DNA of 64,000 nt from Ulota crispa (GCA_963920765.1 OY987245.1:24444727-24508726); one strand, 5' to 3'; positions 40,547-51,597 are shown, numbered from the stretch's first letter. The notes: generated by a model from the sequence alone, not told the origin. Program-made: numbers and translations.

Positions 40547-42046
40547 ATGAGGTTGGTATTGCCCCCGTAGGGCGCATCGAAAATGTTTTTCTTTCTTGCG
40601 GCCTTTGGTGCTGGTTTCTATGGATTTTTCGTCGCGTGGTTCACCCAGCCACGGGCGGAGAGCGGCGGTGTTGCCGCTCTCCCCAAATGGGCACCCGGTT
40701 GTTTAGCCGGGGGAGTGACCTCCTCTTCGACGGCTTTTGCTGTTGGAGAGGGGTGAGCCTTGTCTTCGTCTTCGTCTTGTTTCAAGGTATGCGTCTATTT
40801 GATATCGTAGCGACTACTTTTGGGGTTTTGTCTTGACATTAGGGTTAGGGTTTTAATGGTAGTGTGATTTTGTTTCTGGGTTGCAGTAAGCTCCAGAGCG
40901 ATGTCCTCCGCGAGGCCATCTCCCAGATTGTCGTGGCCGCCAAGGAGAAGAACCGCAAATTTACGGAGACCGTGGAACTCCAGATTGGTCTGAAGAACTA
41001 CGACCCCCAAAAAGACAAACGTTTCAGTGGCTCCGTCAAGTTGCCCCACATTCCTCGTCCCAAGATGATGGTGTGTATGCTTGGTGATGCCCAGCACGTC
41101 GAGGAGGTAAAATTTCTTGACTTAGGCTTGCAGTTGGTCTTTCGATTATATCTAACCCTTTATAAGGTGTAAACCCCAAAAAGGAACGACAATATGAGCG
41201 TAATTTTTCTATTATCGGTAGGATGTGTTTTGATGTTCTTCGTTGCTAATTCTAGGTTGTTAAACGGATTGCAAGAGGTGTTGGTCACATGATTAAGTTA
41301 TGAGTCTTCAGATTCTGGCATAAACCGATTTGAGCTCTGCTGTACAAATTCTATGTATGCTTTCAATTTGTGTTTAATGTGTGTATTCTTGTCTAAATCT
41401 ATTGAAGGTTTGTTTTTCGCTGTTGCTACTTTAATGTATTACGTGTGATACAATTTCATTTTGTTTCACTAATTTACTGCTTATCTTTGGCAGGCAAACA
41501 AAATCGGCATGGAATGCATGGATGTCGAGAGCCTGAAGAAGATGAACAAGAACAAGAAGCTGGTGAAAAAGCTGGCGAAGAAGTACCATGCGTTTTTGGC
41601 ATCTGAGTCTGTTATCAAGCAGATTCCCAGGTTGCTTGGCCCCGGATTGAACAAGGCAGGAAAGTTTCCTGCTCTTGTATCACACCAGGAGTCCCTGGAG
41701 GCCAAGATGATGGAGACCAAGGCGATGGTCAAGTTCCAGTTGAAGAAGGTTCTCTGTATGGGTGTGGCCATCGGAAACTGTGGGATGGAAGAGAAGCAGA
41801 TCTTCCAGAACACTCAAATGAGCGTCAATTTTCTTGTGTCTTTGCTGAAGAAGAATTGGCAGAACGTAAGATCCTTTTAACTTCCTACCCTTTCATTGCT
41901 TATCATGATCACTCAAGCTTTTTGAGGTTTATTCCATGAGGTTGTTTTGTCGATTTTTTTTGTCTGATATTAGTTGCTCTTTGTATTTGTAGGTTCGTGT
42001 GTTGTACTTGAAGACTACCATGGGAGCTCCCATCCGCATCTACTAA
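40547..42046 (+). CDS. RPL10A: 60S ribosomal protein L10a (uL1), 4 coding exons
   Basis: Coding exons 40547-40551, 40887-41106, 41494-41865, 41993-42046; GT-AG introns, phases closed, 216 aa, equal to the plant family length. The first coding exon is only ATGAG, joined to T of exon 2 to give [16 protein letters not shown]10a is a uL1-family protein of the large ribosomal subunit stalk near the E site. Recognisable family segments are [63 protein letters not shown] and the C-terminal [12 protein letters not shown]. No key residue is missing and codon use is normal for a highly expressed gene. The longer ORF at 40450-40836 around exon 1 is a chance frame. Confidence 0.96.
40839..40854 (+). promoter_or_regulatory. 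Telomere-like motif in RPL10a intron 1
   Basis: TTAGGGTTAGGGTTTT contains overlapping telo-box motifs some 30 bp before the end of intron 1. First introns of plant ribosomal-protein genes often carry such boxes. A role here is inferred. Confidence 0.45.
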
Positions 42047-43165
42047 ACGTGTAGTATGTAGAGTTGATGCTGGTCATTGACTTTGCTAACATCATCTGAG
42101 GCTTGTGGAAACTTATCTTTTTAATTCAAACCATTTGGGACGATTGAAATGCCAGCTTTGTATAGAGTTTCTGTAGGCTGATAGATTGGTCTTCCTTTCA
42201 CCACTTTGTCCTGTTAGATCTACTCGAAATGGATTTGATTCTTTCTATCCTGTCAGGTGAAATGATGGTTCTGTTATTCCGCCACCAGAACTTGGTTACT
42301 TTTCGATCTACAAATGCTCATTGTGATTCGAATGTACAAATTCGTGTGAACAAACCTGTCATGTAGTCTTAGTCTTGCGTATGCTTTGAATATGGGATGC
42401 TGGTTCCTACAGGATATCTTGAAAGTGTAAAGACTGTGATTAATGCTAAATGCTATGAAAGAAAATCCACCTCGCTTTCGCTTACGCTTTAGTCAATTCA
42501 ATCTTTTGCATACCAAACATAATTCAACCGTTATTCTATTAAATTTGACTAATTTACACTTCTCTCACCAAAATCTTGGAACTCATAAAATCGTCTTGGA
42601 ACTCATAAAATCGTCTTGCACAGCGCATAAGGTAGTCTGCTCATATTCCGCTCATGCTCTAAAAATGGGACAAACATTTGAGACGTGGGCGGTTTTAGAG
42701 CACTTATGACCTTTCCACTTCAAAATTTCACAACTAATTTCACAAAGTTCCATAAAATATGAAAACACTTGCGATAGATGCCAATTCCTCTTATCTTTCA
42801 AGGAAAATATTCACCTCCCCAAAATTCAGTTCCAGCCCTTACATGAACGGTTTACGAGCACACTACCTTAGTGACCGACACGCTTGCACATTATCATAAA
42901 CCTCCTCACATCCGTTCCTACAATTAATTGAAACGGATTATTAAAATGGATGAGACATTAATGACGGTAATCACCCAATCTTATGAAGTACTTTCGAAAC
43001 CATCACGTGTCCATGAAACTTTTATGAAGAGTAAGAAGCTGTGGCTACCTCGAAAATGGTGATGCGGTAAGGGGTCAAGTTGCATACACACCTGTCCAAA
43101 TAAAAACTTTAAATGCTACAACTTTTTGAGGCCCACTTAAAAAAATTCCCAATTCACATAGACTA
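42047..43165. other. RPL10a 3' flank and intergenic DNA
   Basis: The first ~200 bp is probably 3' UTR. A 20-bp tandem duplication (CTTGGAACTCATAAAATCGT, twice) lies at about 42575-42615. The stretch 43046-43093 repeats sequence in PP2C intron 4. Confidence 0.5.
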
Positions 43166-43377
43166 AGGTAACCGCACCCATACATGAGCGTTTAAGGGTT
43201 TAGGGTACTTCAGAGTCTGGGAAAATCCAAGAATTTTTTGTAGGGTTAGCCTTTCAACAAGCTATTATGGAACGTAATTTTTGTGGAAAAAAATATTGTA
43301 GATTATTTTACATTAAAGGATAAAGTTGCAGCTCATAGGGTCCTTATGAGCCCTATTAGTAACTCATAGGGTCCCTA

Positions 43378-46300
43378 TGTTGCAACTTGAAAAGTCAACT
43401 TCAGGATTTTAGATTATAAAAATATGTAAAATCTTCCTATTCGAATGATTTTTTTTGTTTCTACATAGTAAAAAGGAGAAGTTTATTGAAATAATCAATT
43501 AAGGAATTTCGCAATTCCTTAAGTCGTTAAAACGGTTAATATGAGATTAATGATTTCTTGCCAAACCGGAAATAGTTTCCTGTTCAACCGAAAACATTTG
43601 CCTGGAATTATTATCTAGGTTATATAACGCGCCGATGGGACGAATTCCGGAAACGGTAAACGCACCGCCCAGTGACCAACGGTCACTAACGGAAGAATTA
43701 AAAATCATGACAACGGTTTATTTTGTATTTGTTATTACAGGAACGGTTGCAACAGTTCAGTGGGGGAAATCCTGATTATGAGCTTGGGAAGGAGAAGGCG
43801 AGTTCATTTTTAAAGTCTCATTCATCTTGTTTCTTGATCCTTGCTTTTTGCGCATTAGTTTTGTGAGAAGAGAGTGGAGGTGCTATGAGCGGTAGGCTAT
43901 CTTTTGGAGTGAGTTGTTGGTTGCAAGTTTTCTTCATCCACTTTTGGAGCCATGGGTAGGACGGATAAGGGAGAAGAAGCGCCAATTGTGCTTAGGTTGG
44001 TAGTTCCAAGAGTTCCCGCAGATCCTGACACGAGAAAGATGTTAGGGGAGGATCTGTACCAGATGGGTTGCGAGGGATTTTTTAAGGTGCCCCGGGGTTT
44101 AAAGGACGAGGAGATGATCCAGGAATTGTTAGAAGATCCAATAAGATAGTGGGACAACTCTAAACGAGCTCATCCGGATACTTGGTCGACAGAAGTTTGG
44201 ACTGGAGTATACTCCTTCCTGAGTGTAGGAGAGGGGCTTTGCCCTCGGGGAAAGGAGTACAGTGAGGGGAAATTCGCAATAGTAGTAGACTCTAAGAATG
44301 GGTACTTGATTGCCGATTGTAAAAAAACCAGGAGAGGCGAGTTCTGGAATTCCTGATTCCTATTCTACTTCCAAATAGACCTACGACCCTCACCCGTACC
44401 TATGCTAACACCATCTTTGGTGCACTATCCTTGGAGAGAGCGGTGAATTGAGGAATAGTTGTCAGAAATTTAGTGTTGAAATTAGTGAACTTGATAGGGA
44501 ACACTAAACCGTCAGGGCTCAGTCTCTTCTTGTTCCATTTGTATAAACATCTGGAATTATTGAAGGACAAGGAGAATAGAGCCTATGAAGCTGCTAAGGT
44601 GATGATGAGATTTAACATCACCTTGGAATTTGAACCGGAACAAGAACCGGAGCAAGAAGAAGAACCAGAAGCAGAGGCAGAAGAGCCCCTTGAACCGAAG
44701 AGACAGGAGCGAGCCAAACGGGAGGGTAAGGAACCTGCTGAGGCTTCCGTATCACCGGCAAAGCCGGTCAAGAAAGACCTAAGGAACTACCAAGATAAGG
44801 AACTTTTTTTCAGACATTATTAGTCAGGTTCAAGGGATACATGAATTAGTCATGTTTAATAGAGATGTTCTCTACAAACTACTTGTATTGACGGACGTTG
44901 TCCATCAAAACAAGCTTTATGATAGGGTGAAGGATCTCTATCGGACCAGGAAGAAGAGCTAGATGGAGGTGCAGATCCTATCCGGACAAGTGACAACCCT
45001 CACCTCACAACTACAATAGCAATCGGAGGAGAATAAGTTAGCCCAATACCCCTACTAAGATATGGCTCGGCTCCGGAGTATGGTCGCTATTCCGGAGGAC
45101 GTGATGACAAAGGCCAAGCTGTTCGATGAGAAAGTGGTGAAGATGAGATCAGTAATAAGTGTCAAGCTTGTGGAGATATTGGTGGAATATGCAGGCAAGA
45201 TGGAGGAAACGTTGCAGGAGATGCAGACGATCCTGCATAGTCAGAGCAAGATGCCGGAAGAAGGAGAAGGATCCAGAAGGAAGGAAGCCATATTTGTCCG
45301 GAAAACTTCACCTCTGCTGTCTCTTTGTCCTACTGTTAAGGAGGGACCAGAGGAAATGAGGACACCTCGTTCCGTGCGATTGCCCGACAAAATCAACTTT
45401 GGACCTAGAGAAGGGTCTAAGCGCGGATCACGTTTTTGAAGTCAGACCTAGGTAACTCCTGACAGTGGAGGTGTTGTCCGGATACCGAGTCTTGCCAAGA
45501 GGAAGCGTACTCCTCAACGTTCCAGAGAGTCGACATCTCCCGCCCCGATGATCGACTTAGATGACAAATCCTCTGCCTCTAGCACGAGTTGTGAGGAGGA
45601 GACCAAGACTTCAACGGAATCTTCAGGAGACACAGACCCGGAAGCTGTAAGATTAGCAAAGGAAAAGTGCGCAAAGAAGAAATGGAAAGTGGCAAGAAGT
45701 TCTCAAGCTCCGGCTCGACGACCCTGGCCGCGTAAGAGTGCCGCCAAACTTGCAGCATCTGCAGCAACAAAAAAGAAGAAGAATAATTAGCTATCTCCTA
45801 GTATAGAGGGGTAGCTTGTAATTTGAAATAAAGAGGAGGCTCTTACAAGAAGCTAGGAATAGCCTCATGTCTTGCTACTTTTCAGGATTGCAGATTGCAG
45901 ATTTGAAGATTTGAGATCCACCTTTAGGGGCAGCTTGTGGTGGGAGTTCAAATCCCTTTTTGTGGATCACAGAATGAAACGTGTCATTCTTCGATCAATA
46001 ATTTTACCTTCAAGAAGCTTTTTGATGATTCTTAAGGTTTAATTATTAGGGGCAACTGTACCATTGTTGCCTTGGGCAATTTTATATTTTTGATTTTCTT
46101 TGTACACAACAAGTTTTGGATTTCCACTTCAGAGTCATGAGTTGATAATTTGGTGCGATGTTGGTATGCTGGTAGTGCTAGAACCATTGTTTTGTGCGGG
46201 TAACCGAACGTTGAGTGTGAAGGAACTAAAGATAGTCCCCAGATCTTGTCTGATTAGGTTTTTGTAGCATTATTGAGGTGGTTGAAAAATTGCATATTCT

Positions 46301-46989
46301 AAGGGGCAGTTCTTGTTTGGGTTTATGATCCGAATACTCTTGTGAGGGATAGCCAGTCTTATATTAGGTGCGATCCGGATAGCGATCCAAATGCATGCTA
46401 GTTGACGGTTGAGAGGTTCCACTATTACCAAGAGTGATTATGAGCACAGTAATAGGGATCCTTTAATTATCTGGTTACCATCTTAGCACAAGAATTAGGT
46501 CAAGAAGGGTCCATCGTTGTAGTAATTTGGGGTTGTAAGGGTTTCCTGAGTGAACTGTCCATCTGGAATCACTTCCGGATTGGCTATGAGGAAGTAATTG
46601 CATCATGTTATCCTTGTGTTCTTTGTTGTTGTTTTGTTTAGTGATACTTCATTCACTATAAACTGTCAAAAGGTAGGAACTTACGCTACCTTCCTTAATC
46701 AAATAGCAGAACCCTTTGCTATAGATGGTAAACTTCTTTTGTTATAGTTAAGTGTCCTACTGGAGCCGGATCCAATAGCAAAGATCCGGATATTCCGGTT
46801 ATTGTGTGTGTGTGTGTGTTTATCTTGGTGTGTTGTTGCGAATTCTAAACAGAGTTTTCCTATCTTGTTCCGATCATCTTAAGGGACTACAAACTAAATC
46901 TCTTTGGGAATGATAAACAAGTCACCTTATTGGCATTTTAACACTTTTGAATGCTAATAAGAGGATAAGTACTTTCTTGTGCTACGACA
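43378..46989 (+). mobile_element. 3.6-kb insertion, TG...CA ends with CCCTA duplication; retroelement-like
   Basis: CCCTA occurs just before (43373-43377) and just after (46990-46994) the inserted DNA, which begins TGTTGCAACTTG and ends GTGCTACGACA. TG...CA ends with a 5-bp duplication are typical of LTR retroelements, but I could not find matching LTRs. The outermost ~23 bp at each end are only loosely inverted. A TATATAA motif lies at 43620-43626. The interior has decayed coding remnants (43952-45789). It may be a large non-autonomous derivative, a solo or much-diverged element, or another class. Confidence 0.55.
43952..45789 (+). pseudogene. Decayed gag-like or other transposon-encoded protein
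   Basis: Three open stretches remain in one orientation: 43952-44149 (starts MGRTDKGEEAPIV), 44473-44823 (with an acidic EPEQEPEQEEEPEAEAEEP run followed by a basic KRQERAKREGK run) and 45062-45439 plus 45548-45790 (Lys/Ser-rich tail, ending in KKKKNN). Stops and frame changes separate them; sequence after the stop at 44147-44149 stays readable for about 65 codons in the same frame. No reverse transcriptase, integrase, protease or zinc knuckle was seen. Charged, low-complexity composition fits a gag-type or unclassified plant transposon protein, but I do not recognise the family. Confidence 0.45.
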
Positions 46990-47216
46990 CCCTATGAGCC
47001 CTATTAGTAGCTCATAGGGTCCCTACTAGCAACTCTAAACTACTCTTAAAACTACTTTGATTTGTTCCTATACATGTGCTTGACAATCCCAATCCCAACC
47101 ATCTCACAACAACATAGCAATTGACATGTGGCAAGATTTTCTTGTGCAAGTGACATGCAGTGCTCCACTTTAGACTCCACTTTGGAGATTGCTCATGTAT
47201 GGGTGTTGTTACCTTA

Positions 47217-48365
47217 GAGCCTCTGCAAATCATGTCACCCCTTAGAGCATCCGCATCCTTGCATGCAATTGTATGCTAAAGTGGGAAGCACCGGGAAATC
47301 CCAGTCCATGATCCTCGCCATGGGAAGACTTTGTAGGCAGCAATGAGAAATTTCTCATGATATGTGCCGATTCCTCAGCTAGCACAGAAGATTCTTTGAC
47401 ATACCCCCAAGTTACAGACCTCGTTTAGAGATTGCTAAAATCAAGAGGGCCTGGGCATTGATTCCAGGGAGAATTTGATAGATACGCCTAAAATTTGCAA
47501 TATTTGAATAGATACCCCTGATTTTTCAGAAATTGTACACATATCCTTGACATAGTCATTTAACTTTTTCAAAATCATTGTTTCTAGATCTTGCAATGTT
47601 TGCAATGTTTGAAGCATAGAAACACCCAAAGATGGAACAAAATAATTGAAAAAAAAAAACTTCCAAAACTGCTTGAAATGCTCCTTTGAGATGTCAAGGG
47701 TATTTGTGCAATTTCTGAAAAATCAGGGGTATCAACACAAATATCGCATTTTTCAGGGGTATCCATCAAATTTTCAGAAATGCTTACAACAAGACTCGCA
47801 CCAAAACTGGATCAAGTACGAAGATTAGGTTGAAGTTGTGAGGCTCCAATCCTACTTCCTTTGAATCTCTCTGCTCCGAACATTCCAATCTACACTGGCA
47901 TTGAGAACGAAGGATTTCATGCATTCTTGGTAAAAATCTGGGAGCCATTCTGCTGTAATAAACACTGCAAACTTTGATGAACATCCAGCCGCTGTTATTT
48001 TGTTCAGTGAAATCTTGATCAGTTCATGTACACATGGCAACTACTGACATTCAATGGCACCTCCATAGATATAGAGTGATATAAAGACCCAGTTACGACT
48101 ATCTTTCAAAGAGTTTGCATACACAAGCCTATATAGGATCTTTTGCTCAACACTTTTGCAGATTTACAAAGAGTATTGTAACAAGTTTTATTGCACTGGT
48201 ATTGTAATTACATAAGAAAGCTTTCGAAGTCGGTCTTATAAACATTGTCCTAAAGATCTGCTCGAGTATAGATACAAATGTGCAGCATATTCTTTGATTC
48301 TGCAACAATAAAACGATAGTTTTGCTATGGTGAAGGAATAAGATCTCCGTACCGAATGGATTTTG
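47217..48365. other. Intergenic DNA with one MITE
   Basis: Apart from the element at 47468-47775 I see no gene. The part next to 48366 is probably the 3' UTR of the minus-strand gene. Confidence 0.4.
47468..47775. mobile_element. MITE, GGAAAATTTGATG-TIR family (copy 2)
   Basis: Left end GAGAATTTGATAGATACGCC and right end the complement of GAAAATTTGATGGATACCCC. The inverted blocks continue inward (TCAGAAATTGTACACATATC versus TCAGAAATTGCACAAATACC). About 308 bp. Confidence 0.75.
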
Positions 48366-49916
48366 CTAATACGTTGCAAACGAGGCATCCAGGAGTGTTC
48401 CATGGTATGGAACCGTAAAAGGCTCCTCGGAAATGGAGTCTGGAGAGGCGAGGACCATCTCGCTAGACTCGAGTTCATCGTAGCTCTCAGCAAGCATCCA
48501 CTCCACAGACGCCAGCTCGGCACCGTCGCCGCCTTCGGCGACCATCCACTCCACAGACGCCAACGCCGGCACGGGGATCGTCTCTGAGATCTGAAGCTCT
48601 TCGAAATCTGAGCTTCTTGAGCCAAACAGCAACTCACTTTCTATGGTCAAAATCCCCCGGGGTTTGCACTTGCGTCGGTCCTTCACAGACGTGCCTTCAG
48701 GTCCCATCAAGGGACCTGCGCCAAAACAGCCACCAGAAGACGGCGGCACTGAGCTCCGCTTCAGGAACTCCGGGGAGTTCGTAGGCTGCGGTGATGGCGT
48801 CTGTTGCGGCGATTGTCCTGCATCTCCTGCTCCAGAACCAGGACATGGAGCAGGAGCAGGACCAGGAGTAGAAGCAGGAGCAGGAGCAAGAGCAAGAGCA
48901 GGAGTAGAAGCAGGACCAGGACCAGGACCAGCCATTGCCCGCTTGGTGAGCTCGGGAGACTTGGACGGCTGCGCTTCCGGAGTCTTGCTACTTTCGCTGA
49001 ACGTTTCAAAGGAAGCTCTGCCTCCCGACTGGAACCACTCCTGCGAGACATTGTCCTCCCAGTTTAGCCCCCAATCGGTGAAGCTGCGGGTACAAACCTC
49101 GGGAGACTTGCACGGCAATGGCGACAGCAAAGCATCGCTAGGGTTTCTGTGGACCATGTCCGAAGGACTCAGACCCGCAGCAGCTGTGTTCAACCGCTCA
49201 TCCCATTGCCAAACGTCAATCTCCGACGGACTCAAACCCGCAGCAGCTGTGCCCGATCGCTCGTCCCATTGCCAAACATCAAGGTCGGAGTTCACATTAT
49301 CCGAGCAACCTTGCGGCGAGACCTCGTCGAAAGCTAAGCGGCAAGGCGCAACGTTCGCGAGAGACCTGCCCTCGCGAGCACCGAAGCTGCGATGGCCTAC
49401 TCCCATCGCCAATTTGTCGTGCGTGTGGTAGACCGCATCGCTCACTTTCCCTCTAAATGCAAACCCCTCCCAGTTCGACCCTAACTCTGTGAAGCTACCA
49501 ACCTCCGGAGACTTGCACGATACTAGTGACGGCATGGCATCGTTCTCGGCTCTATCCGAAGGACTTGAAGCGGCAGCAGCTGTGCCAGACCGCTCATCCA
49601 ATTGGCAAACGTCGAGGTCGGAGTTCACAGTCTCCGAGTACCGCTGCGGCGAGAACTCGTCGAAAGCTAAGCGGCAAGGCGCATCCGTGACGAAAGACTT
49701 GCCCGCGCGTGCACCGAAGCTGCGATGGCCTACTCCCATCGCCAATTTGCCATGCGTGTTGCTCCGAAGAGAGACCGCATCGCTCATTTTCCCTCGCAAT
49801 CCAAAGCCCTTCGACACTGGTAGCTCGGAGAGCACTGTGAGCTTGCTCCGGCCTTGCCGCATTCTTCTCGCCTCCTGGGAATCAACGTCAGGCTCGGGAG
49901 CTGGGCACGGGATCAC
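48366..49916 (-). CDS. Unrecognised protein with internal duplications and Pro/Ala-rich linker
   Basis: One long open frame of 516 codons, not broken by introns. No ATG at the frame's 5' limit (it opens with GTG at 49916); the first ATG is at 49862 (MRQGRSKL, 498 aa), and an upstream exon is possible because an acceptor-like TTGCAG precedes an open RFFNFATPP segment near 49955. I do not recognise a domain. The N-terminal half has a ~80-110-residue duplication: each copy contains KLAMGVGHRSFGAR, CRLAFDE(F/V)SPQ and NSDLDV, and the second has a further short repeat of DVWQWDER..TAAAGLSPS. Then come SPE(V/L/F) motifs, a Pro/Ala/Gly linker encoded by a GGAGCA/GGACCA-type repeat (48838-48940), and an acidic C-terminus with two ASVEWM(V/L)AE repeats. 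It looks disordered. The plus-strand ORF at 48643-49431 is taken as a shadow. Confidence 0.65.
   Translation of the reverse strand: MIPCPAPEPDVDSQEARRMRQGRSKLTVLSELPVSKGFGLRGKMSDAVSLRSNTHGKLAMGVGHRSFGARAGKSFVTDAPCRLAFDEFSPQRYSETVNSDLDVCQLDERSGTAAAASSPSDRAENDAMPSLVSCKSPEVGSFTELGSNWEGFAFRGKVSDAVYHTHDKLAMGVGHRSFGAREGRSLANVAPCRLAFDEVSPQGCSDNVNSDLDVWQWDERSGTAAAGLSPSEIDVWQWDERLNTAAAGLSPSDMVHRNPSDALLSPLPCKSPEVCTRSFTDWGLNWEDNVSQEWFQSGGRASFETFSESSKTPEAQPSKSPELTKRAMAGPGPGPASTPALALAPAPASTPGPAPAPCPGSGAGDAGQSPQQTPSPQPTNSPEFLKRSSVPPSSGGCFGAGPLMGPEGTSVKDRRKCKPRGILTIESELLFGSRSSDFEELQISETIPVPALASVEWMVAEGGDGAELASVEWMLAESYDELESSEMVLASPDSISEEPFTVPYHGTLLDASFATY
48838..48940. repeat. Hexanucleotide-like (GGAGCA/GGACCA)n coding minisatellite
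   Basis: On the + strand, imperfect GGAGCA, GGACCA and AGAGCA units follow one another. On the coding (minus) strand they give alternating Pro, Ala and Gly residues. Such tracts vary in length easily. Confidence 0.8.
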
Positions 49917-50362
49917 TGGCGGGGTTGCGAAATTGAAGAAGCGGCTGCAAGGGGAGCGATCGGCGAAGAAAACGATGCAGAGGGGGGGAGAGTTGGGGAC
50001 AGAGGAATGGCCGTTGCTACCGACATAGCAGAGAATTCAAATCTGGAACGGTCCCCATTTTCTCCGCCTTGTTCTATGGCTCCCGTTCACACGAGGCATC
50101 CGTCGAACTGCCTACCGGCTTGTGTTCCGTTCGCAATCCCTCTCGCCGATTCTGCCACGTGGAACCACATCGAAGAAGGAGCTAGGTTCGGGGCAGGTTC
50201 GGAGGCAGGTTGGGGGCGAGAGGTGGAATTTTTGCCCGTTTTTTCGTTGGTGGACCCTACACTTGCCCTACAATGCTGGCAAGCAAGAAATTGAATGCAC
50301 TGGAGCATGTCTGTCTTCGTGTCCATCCACTTCGTACGCCAAAATATAGTGTCATTACTTTT
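49917..50362 (-). promoter_or_regulatory. Putative 5' UTR/promoter of the unrecognised minus-strand gene
   Basis: GC-rich and directly upstream of the long minus frame. An ATG at about 50027 opens a 37-codon frame (MSVATAIPLSP...) in a different phase, ending at 49915. It could be a first exon, spliced at the TTGCAG noted above, or an upstream ORF. Confidence 0.35.
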
Positions 50363-50661
50363 GGGGAAAATTTGATGGATGCTCTTGAAGTTTGTGACAT
50401 TTGTACAGATGCCCTGGTTTGTTTGTTAGAGATTGCACAAATACGCTTAGACCACAAGGATTTGGTATGGGATATCTCATGACCGATGTTGAAGTAAGGA
50501 GTGCAATACAATGGGAAAGGAGCAGCTAACGCACAAAGGAAGAAGGTAGTAGTATGTACAACAAAATAAATGTTTGAAAATTATGGTCTAAGGGTACTTG
50601 TGCAATTTATGAAAAACCTACAAATATTGTAAAACTTGGGGAAATCCATCAAGTTTTCTCC
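50363..50661. mobile_element. MITE, GGAAAATTTGATG-TIR family (copy 3)
   Basis: Left end GGGAAAATTTGATGGATGCTC and right end the complement of GGAGAAAACTTGATGGATTTC, with paired inner blocks (GATTGCACAAATACGCTTAG versus AAATTGCACAAGTACCCTTAG). About 299 bp. Confidence 0.75.
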
Positions 50662-50712
50662 TACTCTTATAGTGTCACTAATGTTGAAATAATAATTTAA
50701 CAGAATATAATA

Positions 50713-51126
50713 TAGGGAATTGCTAAAGCCACACCCAAAAATTGCTAACGTCACACCCCTATAAGCATGCATTTTGCAAATTTAATGTTATTTTTTTTAT
50801 TCAAATGGTTCATCATTCATTCAATCAAGGCATTACCACACCTTCTTGAAAGAAAGAAAAACAAATACAATTTCTTGTTGAACTTTTATTGCACTAGTGC
50901 TATATTTTTTTAATGTATTTTTGCTTCAAATATTTCAAAAGTCCTAATTTTCAACTTCAAATTCAAGCACCTCCAATTTTTTTGTAAAAACATTAGAATG
51001 ATAAAGGTGAAGCAAACCTTTTGACCCAAATTTAAAAAATCAACATGAAATTCTCATAGTTCATGCTCAAAGCACACCTTGGGGTGTGGCATTAGCAATT
51101 TTGGGTGTGGCTTTAGCAATTCCTTG
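50713..51126. mobile_element. MITE, GGGAATTGCTA-TIR family (copy 2)
   Basis: GGAATTGCTAAAGCCACACC at left is matched by its inverse at right, and a second inner pair ATTGCTAACGTCACACCCC/ATTGCTAATGCCACACCCC follows. The interior is related to 13289-13643 in inverted orientation. Flanks are TA-rich. Confidence 0.8.
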
Positions 51127-51211
51127 TAGTATATTTACATTATTATGTGTGAAGTAGTTTTTGAAACATGAACACAAAATAGAGGAGATATTAACACTAA
51201 TTTGTGTTAAT

Positions 51212-51213
<2 letters not shown>

Positions 51214-51288
<75 letters not shown>
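51214..51288. repeat. (TA)n microsatellite abutting a MITE
   Basis: About 37 TA units ending exactly at the left terminus of the next element. Confidence 0.95.
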
Positions 51289-51292
<4 letters not shown>

Positions 51293-51597
51293 ATTACTAT
51301 AGCAACACCCTAAATTGCTAATGGGACACCCTATTTGAGCATGAAAATGTGATTTTTAATGCTGATTTTGCTAATTTTTTTATTTGGATGAAAAGATTTG
51401 TTTCACCTTTATCATTCTAAGGCTATACTATAAAAAAATAGGTGTGCTTGAAATTCAAACTAAAAATATAGGACTTTTGAGTTACTTAAAGCAAAAATAT
51501 ATCAAAAAACAGTATTAGTGCAATAATATTAATTTTTTTATGCTAAGAGGGGGTGTCCCGTTAGCAATTTAGGGTGTCGCTATAGTAATTCCCTATA
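51286..51597. mobile_element. MITE, GGGAATTGCTA-TIR family (copy 3), inside (TA)n
   Basis: TATAGTGAATTACTATAGC at left and the complement of TATAGGGAATTACTATAGC at right, with inner pairs AACACCCTAAATTGCTAA and GGGACACCC. About 312 bp. Short TA repeats on both sides suggest insertion into a TA tract. Confidence 0.8.

Larger units (their letters stand above)
43166..47214 (+). mobile_element. MITE, AGGTAAC-TIR family (copy with a 3.6-kb insertion)
   Basis: Left end AGGTAACCGCACCCATACAT at 43166, right end the complement of AGGTAACAACACCCATACAT ending at 47214, TA flanks at 43164-43165 and 47215-47216. The left arm (43166-43377) and right arm (46990-47214) together match the uninterrupted copy at 56843-57250, apart from a short local duplication of CTCATAGGGTCCCTATGAGC. 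The element is split by the insertion at 43378-46989. Confidence 0.78.

Noticed and set aside
40450-40836. 128-codon ORF at the RPL10a 5' end
   Set aside because: It overlaps the true ATGAG micro-exon and intron 1; the RPL10a model explains the region.
43378-46989. Full LTR retrotransposon
   Set aside because: No direct terminal repeats, primer-binding site or polymerase domain were found by eye, so only a retroelement-like insertion is claimed.
48643-49431. 262-codon plus-strand ORF and others opposite the 516-codon gene
   Set aside because: Shadow frames of the longer minus-strand ORF, whose translation has coherent internal repeats.
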